Positions 10,025 through 20,482 of a stretch of DNA of 64,000 bases are shown here, piece by piece (position 1 is the first letter of the stretch; every line of letters begins with the position of its first letter). This DNA is from Metallyticus violacea (taxonomy: Eukaryota; Arthropoda; Insecta; Mantodea; Metallyticidae): contig CM060831.1 of assembly GCA_030762175.1 (NCBI GenBank), positions 77,054,001-77,118,000 on the forward strand, read 5' to 3'. The translations under genes were made by a program, and so were the position numbers. The notes beneath the pieces are model-generated. The model saw only the letters and a program-made list of their open reading frames with translations, was not told the origin of the DNA and ran no database searches.

Positions 10025-11989
10025 TTTTATATGGTAATTTGCAACAAATGCAAAGCTATTAATTTAATAAATTAGAGTACAAAATGTTCCTTTAACTCTT
10101 CCCTGCAAATTCTCACATTTTATCTTTTTATCCTACTTATTTATTTTTATACATGGTATATGGAATTGTTTATATTTATTGCTTTAGGGCACAAAATGCT
10201 TCTAACACATTCTATATTTATAAATATGCATTTATATAGTACATTTACAATAGACAGAAAGCTTATATTTATTGCTTTAGGGTGCAAAATGCTCCCTTCT
10301 CTTCTCCCTCTTTATTCATACATATGCTCTTATATGTAACAATTTTAATTTAAAGCCCCAGGGAGCTCAATATTTTCTGCCATGCTCCCTCCAGCTTCTC
10401 TGTCTCTAATGATATACAATTATTTGTTATGTTTCTGTTTGTGCAAGATTTTCATTTAATGCTCTACAGTACAATTTTTTTCTTCATCCACATTGTCTAC
10501 CCTCTCTCTCTGTTTAATTTACATCTAAATTTACAAAAAATGAAATGTAAATGGCAATTTAATACTTAAAAATGAAAATTATTTTCTTTTGATTCTATCT
10601 CTAATTTTTCTCCATTTATTTATGGATATGCTTTTATATATAATATATGAAAATGTTTAATTTAATACTTTATGGTATCAAGTGTTTCCTTACATTTTTC
10701 CCCCCAACACCCATCTTCTCTCTTTTTATATACATGCAATTTATATATAAATATAAATTTGTGGAAAAAGTATTTAATGCTCTAAGGTACCAAATGTACC
10801 TCTTTCTTCTTCCTCCATCTTCTCACTGTTTCACACTGCTTATTGATAATCATACATATTTACAATATATGGAAAATTTATTTTAATGCTTTATAATAGA
10901 AATGTATCTTTCCCTTCACTTTCCAACTTCTCTCACTCTATTTACCCACAAACAATTTTATGTAATTTTGAAATATGAAACAAAAATTAATTAAATACTT
11001 TAGAATACAAAATATTTATTTTCTTTCTCTCTCATTATTTATTTCTTCCACCCTATACCTATTTATTCAGGTTTTTTTAAAAAAATATAGTGTTTAATGC
11101 ACATTTTCACCACCGAGGCACTACAGATGGTATTTATTGATATGCTTTTATATATAAATGTGAAATACACAGAAAGCAATTAATTTAACACTTCAGGATA
11201 CAAATTGCTTCTATCCAATCTCCCCAAACATTCTTTCATGCTATTTTACACATATTCTTTTGTATGAAAATAGCAATATACCAAGCAAATGAACAAGAAA
11301 AAATTAATTTAATGCTCTAGATTATAAAATGTTTACTTCCTTTCTCCCTCTTAATTTCTTTTTATTGAAATGGTTTGAAATTTTTAAAATACACTGGAAT
11401 GTTCTAATTAAAATTTAAATGCTGATTTTGCTTTTGCCACCTATCCCCTTCTTTTTCCTTATTTATATTTGTATATGCACTTATTTATGGAAATTTACAA
11501 TATATGACAAAAATTTAGTGTACAAAATACTTCTTTCCTTACTCTTCCAACATTTTCCCTTTTTATATTTATACATAGTTATAATTTATTATCTAGTTCT
11601 GTTTATTTATACATATTCCTTTATTGTCAATTAGCAGTATTTGAAACTGCATTTTATTACTTTATGTACAAAAACCTGTCTTCCATTTCCCAGGCCTTTT
11701 ATCTGTCTGTATTTATTAATTTGCATTTATATATAAATGAACAATGTATGGAAAAGTTTTTTTTTTTAATTCTTTAGGATGCAAAATGATTGTGACCTTC
11801 TCTCTCATTCTTTGTTTATACTTATGATTTTATATGTTAATTTTCAAATATGGAATGTTTTTAATTTAATGCTTTAGGGTACAAAATGTTACTTTTCTTT
11901 TTCCTTCAGCTTTTCTACTATATTTTTTTTTAATTTATGTATAATATACAGAAAAATGTATTTTAATGCTTTAGGGCATATAATTTACG

Positions 11990-12975
11990 CATTTACATCT
12001 ATAAATAAAGGGAGAAACAAAGACATGGATGAAATGGGAAAAAAAATTGTATCCTTGAGTATTAAATTAAATTTCTCAGTATATTAAAAATGTACAATTA
12101 AAACCATAACAATTAAAAGAGAGTGAGAACGAGAAGGAAAATAAAAAATGATAGAAGGCTGAAAAGGGTAAAAGGTATATTGTACCCAAAACAAAGGAAT
12201 TTTTCCATATATTACATATGAAAAGATATATAAAAAGTGGAGAAAGAGAAGAGGTAGGAAAAAGAGAGAGACACAAAACAAAAAGATACTTTTTGTTCTC
12301 TAATGCAATAAATTTCAACTTTTCCACATGAAGCAAACTTACACAAAGCAGCATTTCCATTACAGAGAAAGAAGAATGTTAAGGTAAAAGGCAAGGAACC
12401 AATTTTATATACCCTAAAGCATTAAATTAAAACAAAAACATGGGAGATACAAGGAGAGAAGTATTAAGTCTTGTAATCATTAAATTGTAACCTATCAATA
12501 TATTGACCATAAACAAATAAATAAAAAAAGCATATCAATATAAAGATATAGGAGAAAAAGAGAAAACAGGGAAAGAACATGTAGTACACTAAAGCACTAA
12601 ATTTAAAGCTTTTCTATATATGAGTAATTTACATAAAATTATACATTGGTACCTTTAGATAGAATGAGAGGAAAAAGTGAATGTTGTATCCTAAAGCATT
12701 AAAAACCTTTCAGTATATCGCAAATTAAACTTGAGAGAGAATGGGAGGAAAAATGTGACAAAATGTTGTATCCTAAAGCATTAAATTAAAGCCTTTCAGT
12801 ATATCGCAAATTAACATTTAAAACCATATCAATAAAGAATCAGAGGTAGAAATGAAGGAAAAAAAGAAACATTTTGTTCTCTAAAGCATTAAATTAGAAA
12901 ATTGTCATAATTTACATATAAAAGAATATATATGCACAGGAAGAAAAGGTTGAGGGAAAAGTCAAGCAAGCACTT
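11990..12975 (-). repeat. Inverted block of tandem array B
   Basis: Here the array motifs appear as reverse complements: CTAAAGCATTAAATTAAA (near 12415, 12590, 12780, 12885), TTTACATATAAAAG, and GAGAGAATGGGAGGAAAAA. The orientation flips at about 11990 and back at about 12975. Roughly 8-9 units are inverted. Confidence 0.85.
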
Positions 12976-12979
12976 GTAT

Positions 12980-13460
12980 ATAATCTATATATGATTTTAC
13001 AATATATGGATATATTTTAATTTAATGCTTTGTGGTACAAATTGAATCCTTCCTTTCTTTGGCTATTTTTCATTCTCTAAAATTCATATTTATGTTTTGA
13101 TATATGTTTTTCAATAGGTGTCAAAATGTTTTAATTTAATGGTTTACGTCGCTAAATATTTCTTTCTCATACACTTTCTCTACATCTTTTACCACCATAT
13201 CTATTTCTGTCTCTCCCTATTTATATATGTGCATTTATATGCTATTTTCACAATATAAGAAGGTTTTAATTTATTTAGAGTGCAAAATGTTCCTTAAAGT
13301 CCTGCCTCAAAATTCTCCTTTTCTCTCTCTTTTCTTTCCTATTTATAAGTACATTTACATTTTATATGGAAACTTTTCAATTCATTGCTTTAGGGTATAA
13401 ATCATCTTCCTCATCACTCCCCAACATTCTCCTTCCATCTATATATATGCTTTTATATGT
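12980..13460 (+). repeat. Tandem array B, final forward units
   Basis: Forward orientation resumes with TTTTAATTTAATGCTTTGTG near 13015 and further units near 13130, 13270 and 13385. The last recognisable segment, TATATATGCTTTTATATGTG, ends at about 13460, just before the LINE relic. Confidence 0.8.
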
Positions 13461-13479
13461 GATATTATGTACTTATTCG

Positions 13480-14660
13480 TTCAGTTTCAAGTTCTCTAAG
13501 GTGTCCACCACAAAGCTCATGAGAGATATGTTCTCCAGTTAGAGTAAGAATATTCAGCTTCTTAAATAATTGTCTGCATGATTGTGGAATACAAACACCA
13601 TAGAGAATTCTTACTGCTTTGTTTGCAGGACAAAAGTTCTAACTATGAGAATAGATTACCCCAGAAATCTATTTCATATCTAATAATGGAATGAAAATGC
13701 ATGGTATACATTAAGCTTAATGTATTTTGGTTTACAAGATTAACCAAGTTTCTCAAAGCAAACACATACAGCTGAGCTTTGGAATTGTGGTCTCAATATG
13801 TTTATCTAAATTAGCTCTTTGTCAATTTCTAGCCCAAGAACTTATTAGGAAATTTCTTACATTGTAATTAGTGTTACTAATAGTAAGTTCTGATATTAGT
13901 ATATTTTTAGTTTTAAATTGGATTCTCAAAATTTAGTGAAACTTTTTAGCTTCAAATAAATTATTTAGCCTTTCAATTGCGTGTGTATAAATTTGAAAGT
14001 TGAGCATATGAATATCCAGAAACAAACATTTTCGTATTATCTGCAAAAAAAGCTACCTTAGATTCTTTACTTAGGCTGCAAGGTATATCATTAATAAAAA
14101 GGGAAAAAAAGGACATGGCCCGGTATTGAGCTATGCGGTACTCCAAGTTTAGCAATGCAAGTAACTGAATCACAATTATTGATGATAGTTTTTTTTTAGT
14201 TTTATTGGTTAAATGTGAATTAAACCAATTTAAGTTGGCTTGTCAACACTGTACAAATTTAACTTCTGTAACAGTAATTTATTATTTTATGCTATTACAT
14301 GCCTAAAATATTCCCAAAGGAAATTTCAGTAGTTAACTTAAAATTAACATTGCTAGTTGACATCCTCTTCCTGAAGTTCAACTGGGATATTAGTAGGGTA
14401 TTGAGTGACAGTAATTCACAATGCAACTGTACATTTTTCATTAACCTTTGATAATGCAGTTTAGAGTAAAACACATCTATAGTTAGAGAGTTCACATTTA
14501 TTACCTTTTTTTTTTAAATAAAGGCTTAATTACAGCCTAGCATCTTTCCTTCAGGAAATATATATGTTAAGAATGAATGATTGCAAATGTTGCTAGGGAG
14601 CTAACATAATTCCAATAGTTTTGTGCTCAACAAAATCCACACATGAGAGTTAACACCCTA
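13480..14660 (-). pseudogene. Non-LTR (Jockey-like) LINE reverse transcriptase relic
   Basis: Reverse reading, across several frames, gives RT landmarks in order: an ATFAIIHS/IFPE segment with a poor FKKG-type match (14640-14520), NSLTIDVFYSKLHYQRLM (RPISLL-type box, about 14495), FRKRMSTSNVNFKLT (GFRxGxST box), NWFNSHLTNKT, LGVPHSSIPG (PQGSxLGP box), FFSLFINDIPCSLS, AFFADNTKMFVSG (the FADDT box, second Asp replaced by Asn), then TLSLMYTMHFHSII and YEIDFWG of the C-terminal region. Frameshifts and stops are frequent. Only RT is seen; no endonuclease or ORF1 and no terminal tail. It directly follows array B. Confidence 0.85.
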
Positions 14661-15850
14661 AAAGGGCAATTTTTAGTGATGGTGATAACTATATTTTAAA
14701 TTTACATTACATTTTTGTATATGATTCCTGCATTATGTAAATTGCTGTTACATTAAACATTGGTCTATTTTCCCCACTCTCAGCTGCAGTTAAGAAATAT
14801 GATTTAAATGCATTGGCAGATTAATAATCATTGTAACTGTAAGCTGTTGAATGCTAAAAAATTTAAAAGGGATTCTACAAGTATTAATAGGCCACTGTTT
14901 GTGAACATTTGTACTTTGTTACTGTTAGTATATAATTAGTAGCTGATGGTTGTTGCAGAAGTAAGATAACCTATTAAACATAAACACACACTCTGTTCAT
15001 AAATAGGAACTTTCTTTCCAGTCAAATGGAGAAAAAAGGAAATTCGCATCAACTATGAAACCCAGTGGAACCCACAACTGGACTTTTATTAGAATTATTT
15101 TTAAAGTGCAGTAAAATTGAATTTCTAGTTAAATTTAGATATCTCTGTTTCAAACCTAGAAATCAACATAAGTATGACAAATATAGAAAATAAATTTATA
15201 TTCTTTCAAAGAATGAAAAGGCAGCAAATAAACTTGGCTACAATTAAGAGCTACATATATAATTTGAAAATGTAACAGCCACCAGCTAGTTGCTTGAGAG
15301 AAATCGTAGGCAAGCCGGATTAAAATTAAAGAAATCGCTATTTACATTGCAATGTATAATTGAAGCTTTTAAAAGATAAATGTTTATTCAAATTTATAAA
15401 ATATTTCTTATTTATACACTAGTAAGAATATAATGGGAGCTAAAATCAATTAAAATGAACTACTTTTACATTAACGGACAAACTTTCCTTCTAACGCAAT
15501 TCAATCACTTCTGGCGAGGAATTGCACTCTACCGAGCGAGAGGGAAGGGGGATAAGTTTGGCGCACATACACATGTATTCTGATACAGGTCGAGCGACAC
15601 GAACGAACTGAACTACTACGACCTTCAGCGAAGACAACAGAGTAGTATTTCATTGGCTGAATGAAACATCAGAGAATTGTTTAACTTACCATAACTTGAT
15701 CCAAATAAACAACTCAGCTCCACTTGGTCTGTTTACCAAATACAAACAGTGCACGATTTTATATGGTACGGATTTATGCAGTTATGTTTTAACAAATATA
15801 AACTGCTCCTTATAATATCAAAACTAAAAGGTAAAACTCTGCATAATCAG
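14661..15850. other. No recognisable feature
   Basis: AT-rich, with GC rising between 15480 and 15720. No open frame with coding character, RNA gene or transposon motif was seen. Confidence 0.5.
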
Positions 15851-16145
15851 TTTTTTTTTTTTTTTTTTTTTTTTTTTTGTTTATTTACGGACGCTCTTTA
15901 ACATCTCAGGTCATCAGCCTCCTATTCAATTTAGGGCGTGAAACGGCTGACAAATTTTGCTGAGGCCTCCTCTAAGGTTCCTTTTCGTGTCGTAAATGTA
16001 CGACACGGGACCCGCGGCTTTACTTCGCTTTTGAAGGAAGCCATACTTAGGATTTTTACGCCCGACATCGATCCTGGCCGGGTTTGAACCCGCGATCTTG
16101 TGTTTAGGAGGCAAATATGGTTACCATTACACCACCAGGACCGAC
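15851..16145 (-). mobile_element. SINE family 1 copy c, full length
   Basis: Reverse orientation: the T-run at 15851-15879 is the A tail. The body carries GTGTCGTACATTTACG and the tRNA-like head ends at GGTCCTGGTGG. The B box reads GGTTTGAACCC, one change from copy a, and the A box is TGGTGTAATGG. A small deletion removes AAAAAATCCAT next to the GGGCG segment. I could not identify a TSD. Confidence 0.9.
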
Positions 16146-17125
16146 AGAGTGAGAACCGTCTCCCTCTCTCTCTCTCTCTCACGCACACTGAATGTGAATA
16201 AACTATACCGAAATAATTTCACAGTGTAGAGATGTCGTATATAAGCAATTTTAGATAGGCAATGTATGGTCCACAACCAACCATAACACAGTTAAATGCT
16301 GTTAAACATGTTTGCATCAGATACTGATAAGTCGGTGTTAAAGCCAAACAGGTTGAAAATTTGGTTTAGAATGTCTTTAAAAGTGCCTTGCGAGCATAGA
16401 AATATGGATTTTCCGCAGTTCGTTATCGCGTTTTCAAGATTTAGTGCCACAAAAATCCCTCAAATCTCCAAATAATCATGTGATAGAGGCAAACTGAGCT
16501 CTATTAACTGCCATCTTGCATTACGTAGCCAACTCTACAGGGAGCTGTTTAGCTGTTTGTGTGGCGTAATACATTACGAAAACCGGGTGCAATTCTTGTC
16601 ATGTTGAGTTTTCTTTTCTCGTTTAATATGATACGCATACTAAATAATTATGAATGAAATTTACTTAATGCTTTCAAGCTTTATTCTCTTTCTCATCAAT
16701 GAATGCATTACCAACAAACAATGGCTAATAAACTTACTAGCACATAATGCCTAAAACTTAATTTATATAACACATTCTTAAATGCCTTCTTACATTTTTG
16801 TAGCCTACTCTTTAACTGCTTGTGTGACGTTATGCGTTGATGTTCCACAGGCTGCGGATTCATTTGTTGTCATTTCCTTATTTTTTAAAAATTTTCCCCC
16901 CTTTAATATGAAGTACTGCGATACACATACTAAAGGATTACGAAAGAATGAAATTTAGGTAACTTTTGAATAAACGTCACCCAACTCATTAAGATTACCC
17001 CATAATTCTACCTTTAATAAGCTAAGGTTGATTATATGAATTGATATGTTAAGATTTAGGTGCATAAAATGAAACATCTTAAAACGTAAGCTAAAAGCTG
17101 ATTATTACGCCATAGTCAGAAAACG
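16146..17125. repeat. Diverged two-copy local duplication
   Basis: Sequence around 16550-16680 (TGTGTGGCGTAA ... TTTAATATGATACGCATACT ... ATGAATGAAATTTA) is echoed at about 16808-16960 (TGTGTGACGTTA ... TTTAATATGAAGTACTGCGA ... AAGAATGAAATTTA). The copies are clearly related but diverged, with an insertion in the second. A (CT)n run lies at 16163-16182. No gene was seen in the rest. Confidence 0.55.
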
Positions 17126-17142
17126 GGGGGGGGGGGGGGGGA
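17125..17142. repeat. Poly-G run
   Basis: About 17 consecutive G, an unusual tract that is also prone to assembly or sequencing error. Confidence 0.9.
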
Positions 17143-17415
17143 AGTGATGAACGAGACTCGAACTCGAAAACAAATCACCACCTCTTATTCGAAAGTTAAT
17201 GTCATAGCCCCTCGCCCCAGAATGATAGGTTCAGAAATTCCCCTTCGTTATCGTGTGATATACTTTTTGAGGGACTTCATTAGCCAGTAGCGTACTGCCG
17301 CTAAACAGCCATAGCTTCGAAATTTGAGCAGATAGACCCACATGTTATCTATCCCAAATTGTTTATATATACATCTCTACACTCTCAAATTATTTCGGTG
17401 TAGTTCATTAACATC

Positions 17416-17418
17416 TTC

Positions 17419-17452
<34 letters not shown>

Positions 17453-17470
17453 CGCACGCACGCACGCACA
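17416..17470. repeat. (TG)n(CG)n(CA)n alternating purine-pyrimidine tract
   Basis: A run of TG passes into CG and then CACG repeats without breaking the purine-pyrimidine alternation for about 50 bp. Such tracts can adopt Z-DNA. Confidence 0.9.
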
Positions 17471-17477
17471 TACTGTT

Positions 17478-17830
17478 TTGGTCATTGAAGAACTCAAAGG
17501 AGTTCCAAATATAGCGATTTCAAGTGTGACTTTCTCTTAATGTTTTATCCTTTATACTGTTATAATTACAGTTAATTTGTTACATTGTTACTTTATTTTT
17601 ATTTTATAATATATATATATAAATTAACACTAATAATAAAAGTAGATAAAGATAAAACACTGAGAAAGAGTCACACTTGAAATTGCTATATTTCGAACTA
17701 CTGCGAGTTCTTCAATGGCAAGAAGCTAGACCTTAAGTGTGACTCTTTCTCAGTGTTTTATGTTTACCTACTTTTATTATTAGTGTTAATTTTTTACATT
17801 GTTAATAGTGTTTCTTTATTTTTATTTTTC
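17478..17830. repeat. Three-armed foldback repeat
   Basis: One sequence occurs three times in alternating orientation: plus at about 17478-17580 (TCAAGTGTGACTTTCTCTTA), minus at 17624-17725, plus at 17733-17830. The last two form an almost perfect ~57-bp inverted repeat (17624-17682 and 17733-17789; one arm reads CACTGAGAAAGAGTCACACT). The first two pair over a GAAGAACTC...TATAGCGATTTC segment. It resembles a MITE-type hairpin; no ORF, and no TSD was found. A (TA)n run follows at 17834-17861. Confidence 0.75.
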
Positions 17831-17861
<31 letters not shown>

Positions 17862-18035
17862 ATCGTTATTTTTTATTTTTTTTTAACTGTAGGTGCCTAG
17901 TAGGTACGATAGATGCAGATTTATATAGGTCCTCAAAAATGTTTCCATGGGTACATTCGCAAGAGCTTACATTCCTTCGGAACTCCCTATAAACCATAAA
18001 TTTGCTTACAAAAATATTCACGGGTCCGACCATAA

Positions 18036-18040
<5 letters not shown>

Positions 18041-18077
<37 letters not shown>

Positions 18078-19812
18078 TAACTACTACATAATATTAAAGG
18101 TGAATTTGGGAAGTGTGGGGATTAGAGGAATTTACTTGAGGTACCGCTATAAGCACCCTCGTAAGTATTAGAGGTTTGCAAGCTTCCTGCCAGTGGCCGG
18201 GAGCGGTCTCATTGAGTTGGGTACGGGAGGAAGTCATGGCCGAGGCCCTGGCTACTCCCCCGGGGAAATGTGGTGTATTTGGGGGGTTTAAAAGTTGCTG
18301 TCTTTTAATCATTCATTAAATTATTGTTAGCTCTGACGAGCTATTTGTTATGTTTGGCGCTCTGACGAGCGTATGGTGGCAGCTTTATTTGCGCTGGTTT
18401 GTCCAAGATGCCGGAGTGGTTTCAATGTGTGTGTTACGGTACGTTTGTGTAATTTGCTGTGTGTTGGCGTGGTTTGCTTTTAATGTTCTCTTCATGTCCG
18501 TGAGTTGGTTGGTGATTTGTGCAAAGTATTTGAAGCTGTATGTTCTCAGTTCTGTGAAGCCCTCTTCTAGGCGGTCTAGGCGTGCAGAGAGTAATTGTAA
18601 AGATGTCAGTTTTTCCTGTAGCTCGTTGTTGTGCCGTTGAGCAAGATCTGTGATGGTGGCTATGGCTTCAGGCATGGACTGTCGCAGGAATGTGTGCTGG
18701 TCGTCATGGCGCTGAGCCAGGGCGTGGAGAGTAGAGAAGGCCTCTTCCTGTTGGTCCAGTCGAGTGGCCATGGTGTCCTGTGCTGCCCGCTGCTGTTCTA
18801 GTAAGCCAGTGTGTTGCAGAATAGTAGTCTGTAAGGTGGTGATCAGTGCGGTGAGTTCAGTTACTGCTTGCATTATTGTGGCGTGTGCTGCTTCATGGTT
18901 CTTAAGTGCTGTAATTGAAGCGCCCGATGTATCAGGCGGGAGGGCGTGAACTGCGGTTGGTTTGGTGTGCGGATGATGAGAGTTGTGGCTGCGCCTAAGA
19001 GGGCAGGCTGCCTGGCCTGTAAAATGGTTTGTACCCCCGCAGGAAGCACAAAATCTGCGCCGGTGTGCCAGATCATGGTACGTGCACTCCGAAGTAAGCG
19101 ACGCTGCACCGCAGTAGTGGCAGCGCGGTTGCTTCGTGCAGGCCTGCTCATCGTGCCCGTAGGTACAGCAGCGCCTACACGGGGCGTTGAGACGGCGTAG
19201 GCTGGGCTCCAGTGTGAGGCATTGTGAACCAATATTGATTCCTGTTGAGATGGCTGCTTCACACTCTTCGGTTTCCAGGAAATTAAGCCTTACTAGTGGT
19301 GTCGCGCCTCTGGATGAATAAATCCGAACTGCGTTGTGTGCGGAAGCCCATTGACGCTGGGCAATTCTGAGAATGTACGTTGATGCAATGTTCCGGGGGA
19401 CACCCCGGATCACTGCGCTCAGCAATGGTGTCTGTGCTTGTAGATTTGTCTCCGCTGTGGCTTGTTGCGTTGGTGATGGCTGTTGCTGGGTTGAGGTGTC
19501 TTGTTCCGTAATGGGATCCATCATGGTTCTTTCCGTAGGCTTCTCCGAGGCCTCCTGCAGCGCGTGGTTACCCTTAAGTTTAATTCCGGTTGCAGAGCCA
19601 GGAGATGCCGGCGGGCTGGCGGTGACTGTGACTGGCTGAGAGTCGGCGGAGGCCGGCGGCGAGACTGGCTTGTGTGGCGCGGCGGCTTCGTAGCGGCTGG
19701 TTGAGAGCGTGAGCTGCGTTGAGTTGATGATGATTTCGTTACAGTGCGGCGTCCCATGTTGAGGTGTTGCTTCCCTGCCCGCTGTCCGAAGAGAACTGCT
19801 TCGCTGCTTCGT
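18041..19812 (-). mobile_element. ORF1-only non-LTR retroelement insertion
   Basis: A GC-rich block in AT-rich surroundings. On the minus strand it has a long ORF1-type gag gene, a ~300-bp 3' untranslated part, and a ~34-base poly(A) (T-run 18041-18074). The direct repeat CATAATAGCT at 18031-18040 and 19813-19822 fits a TSD and fixes the borders. No endonuclease or RT lies between the borders, so the unit is either a HAL1-like non-autonomous element (gag without pol) or a copy that lost ORF2. The 5' end starts abruptly inside coding sequence, which suggests 5' truncation. Confidence 0.8.
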
Positions 19813-19815
19813 CAT
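18385..19815 (-). CDS. ORF1/gag-like protein of a non-LTR retrotransposon, CCHC zinc knuckles
   Basis: Uninterrupted 476-codon frame. Residues 1-130 are Ser/Thr/Pro/Gln-rich and low complexity. Residues ~131-205 resemble the RNA-binding fold of I/Jockey/R1 ORF1 proteins (AVIRGVPRNIAST ... PLVRLNFLETEEC). Three zinc-knuckle-like motifs follow: CX2CX4HX4C at 213-226, a second at 232-244 in which the His is replaced by Ser, and CX2CX4HX6C at 256-271. Residues ~300-445 are Leu/Gln/Glu-rich with heptad character, a likely coiled coil placed after rather than before the knuckles. The frame stays open 43 codons further upstream, through a TG microsatellite; I start at the ATG at 19815, which lies inside the TSD. 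A later Met (about residue 98) may be the original start. Confidence 0.8.
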   Translation of the reverse strand: MTKQRSSSLRTAGREATPQHGTPHCNEIIINSTQLTLSTSRYEAAAPHKPVSPPASADSQPVTVTASPPASPGSATGIKLKGNHALQEASEKPTERTMMDPITEQDTSTQQQPSPTQQATAETNLQAQTPLLSAVIRGVPRNIASTYILRIAQRQWASAHNAVRIYSSRGATPLVRLNFLETEECEAAISTGINIGSQCLTLEPSLRRLNAPCRRCCTYGHDEQACTKQPRCHYCGAASLTSECTYHDLAHRRRFCASCGGTNHFTGQAACPLRRSHNSHHPHTKPTAVHALPPDTSGASITALKNHEAAHATIMQAVTELTALITTLQTTILQHTGLLEQQRAAQDTMATRLDQQEEAFSTLHALAQRHDDQHTFLRQSMPEAIATITDLAQRHNNELQEKLTSLQLLSARLDRLEEGFTELRTYSFKYFAQITNQLTDMKRTLKANHANTQQITQTYRNTHIETTPASWTNQRK

Positions 19816-19848
19816 AATAGCTTCCTTCCTTCGGAATTTGCTAATTAT

Positions 19849-19886
19849 GTGTGTGTGTGTGTGTGTGTGTGTGCGTGCGCGCGCGT
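19849..19886. repeat. (TG)n(CG)n microsatellite
   Basis: Alternating purine-pyrimidine tract of about 38 bp immediately outside the 5' border of the ORF1-only element, similar in type to the tract at 17416. Confidence 0.9.
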
Positions 19887-19904
19887 TAGCGCTATAGCAG
19901 TCAC

Positions 19905-20480
19905 AATTTTTTTTTCTCAACGAAACTCGGCATATAACCATCAATTAACAAACGATTCGTAGAGTTCGTTAATCAGCCAAAGTGCAACATTGGGGGTCGG
20001 GATTAACCTAAAGCGAAAATTTGCGGTAATATGTATGTATAGAGTTCTAGCAACCCTAAATTATTGTTTTTTCAACGAAATTCGGTAGTTTCCTTAAAAC
20101 GAATTGATAAAAGTAGTTTTCGAAAATCATCGCAATCAGCTCAATAGGATGGGGGGTATATCTGAAAAATGAGTGGAGGTTAAAGCGAAATTTTAAAATC
20201 GCTCTACCGGTCGCAATTTAAATTTTTGTTAAGGAAACTCAGTATAGACCACTGAAATAAAATAAGAAAAAAACTCTCCGAAAATCAGTGAAATCGGACT
20301 ATTAGGATGGTGGGTACCTGAAAAAAATTCAAAATCACTCTTGTGTCATTAATATTTGTTTTTTCGCAAGGAAACTCGGCATATACTATTTAAATAAAAT
20401 CAAATAAAACAAATAATAAAAAAATGAAATAATAATAAAAAAATTCTGAAAATCAGTGAAATCGGATTATTAGAATGTGA
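19905..20480 (+). repeat. Tandem repeat, family C locus 1 (~130-160-bp unit, ~4 copies)
   Basis: Ordered motifs recur four times: AAACTCGGCATAT (at 19922, 20079, 20239, 20371 with changes), an A-rich AATAAAATAAGAAAAA segment, GAAAATCAGTGAAATCGGA, TTATTAGGATGG, a GGGT-ACCTGAAA segment, and AAAATCGCTCT. The same family appears 43 kb away at 62930-63510. No ORF. Confidence 0.85.
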
Positions 20481-20482
20481 AC

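Larger units (their letters stand above)
6600..11985 (+). repeat. Decayed tandem array B, main block (~110-bp unit)
   Basis: The same ordered motifs recur every ~90-140 bp for over 5 kb: TTTAATGCTTTAGGGTACAA, AAATGTTCCTTT, a C/T tract with TCTCCCACATTCTCTCTC, TATTTATATATATGCTTTTA, TATGTAAATTTGCAATATAT, GGAAAAGTTTT. Clear examples of the first motif lie near 7345, 8210, 8580, 8935, 9940, 10180, 10270, 10660, 10880, 11310 and 11865. About 40 units can be followed. They are highly diverged and contain embedded microsatellites. The many small open frames are composition artefacts. Confidence 0.85.

Noticed and set aside
12076..12394. Hydrophobic Phe/Leu/Ser-rich minus-strand frames resembling membrane proteins
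   Set aside because: They are translations of the inverted block of array B; pyrimidine-rich repeats give false hydrophobic proteins.
18094..18312. 72-codon frame downstream of the gag-like ORF as a remnant of ORF2
   Set aside because: No RT, endonuclease or RNase H motif; treated as 3' untranslated sequence.
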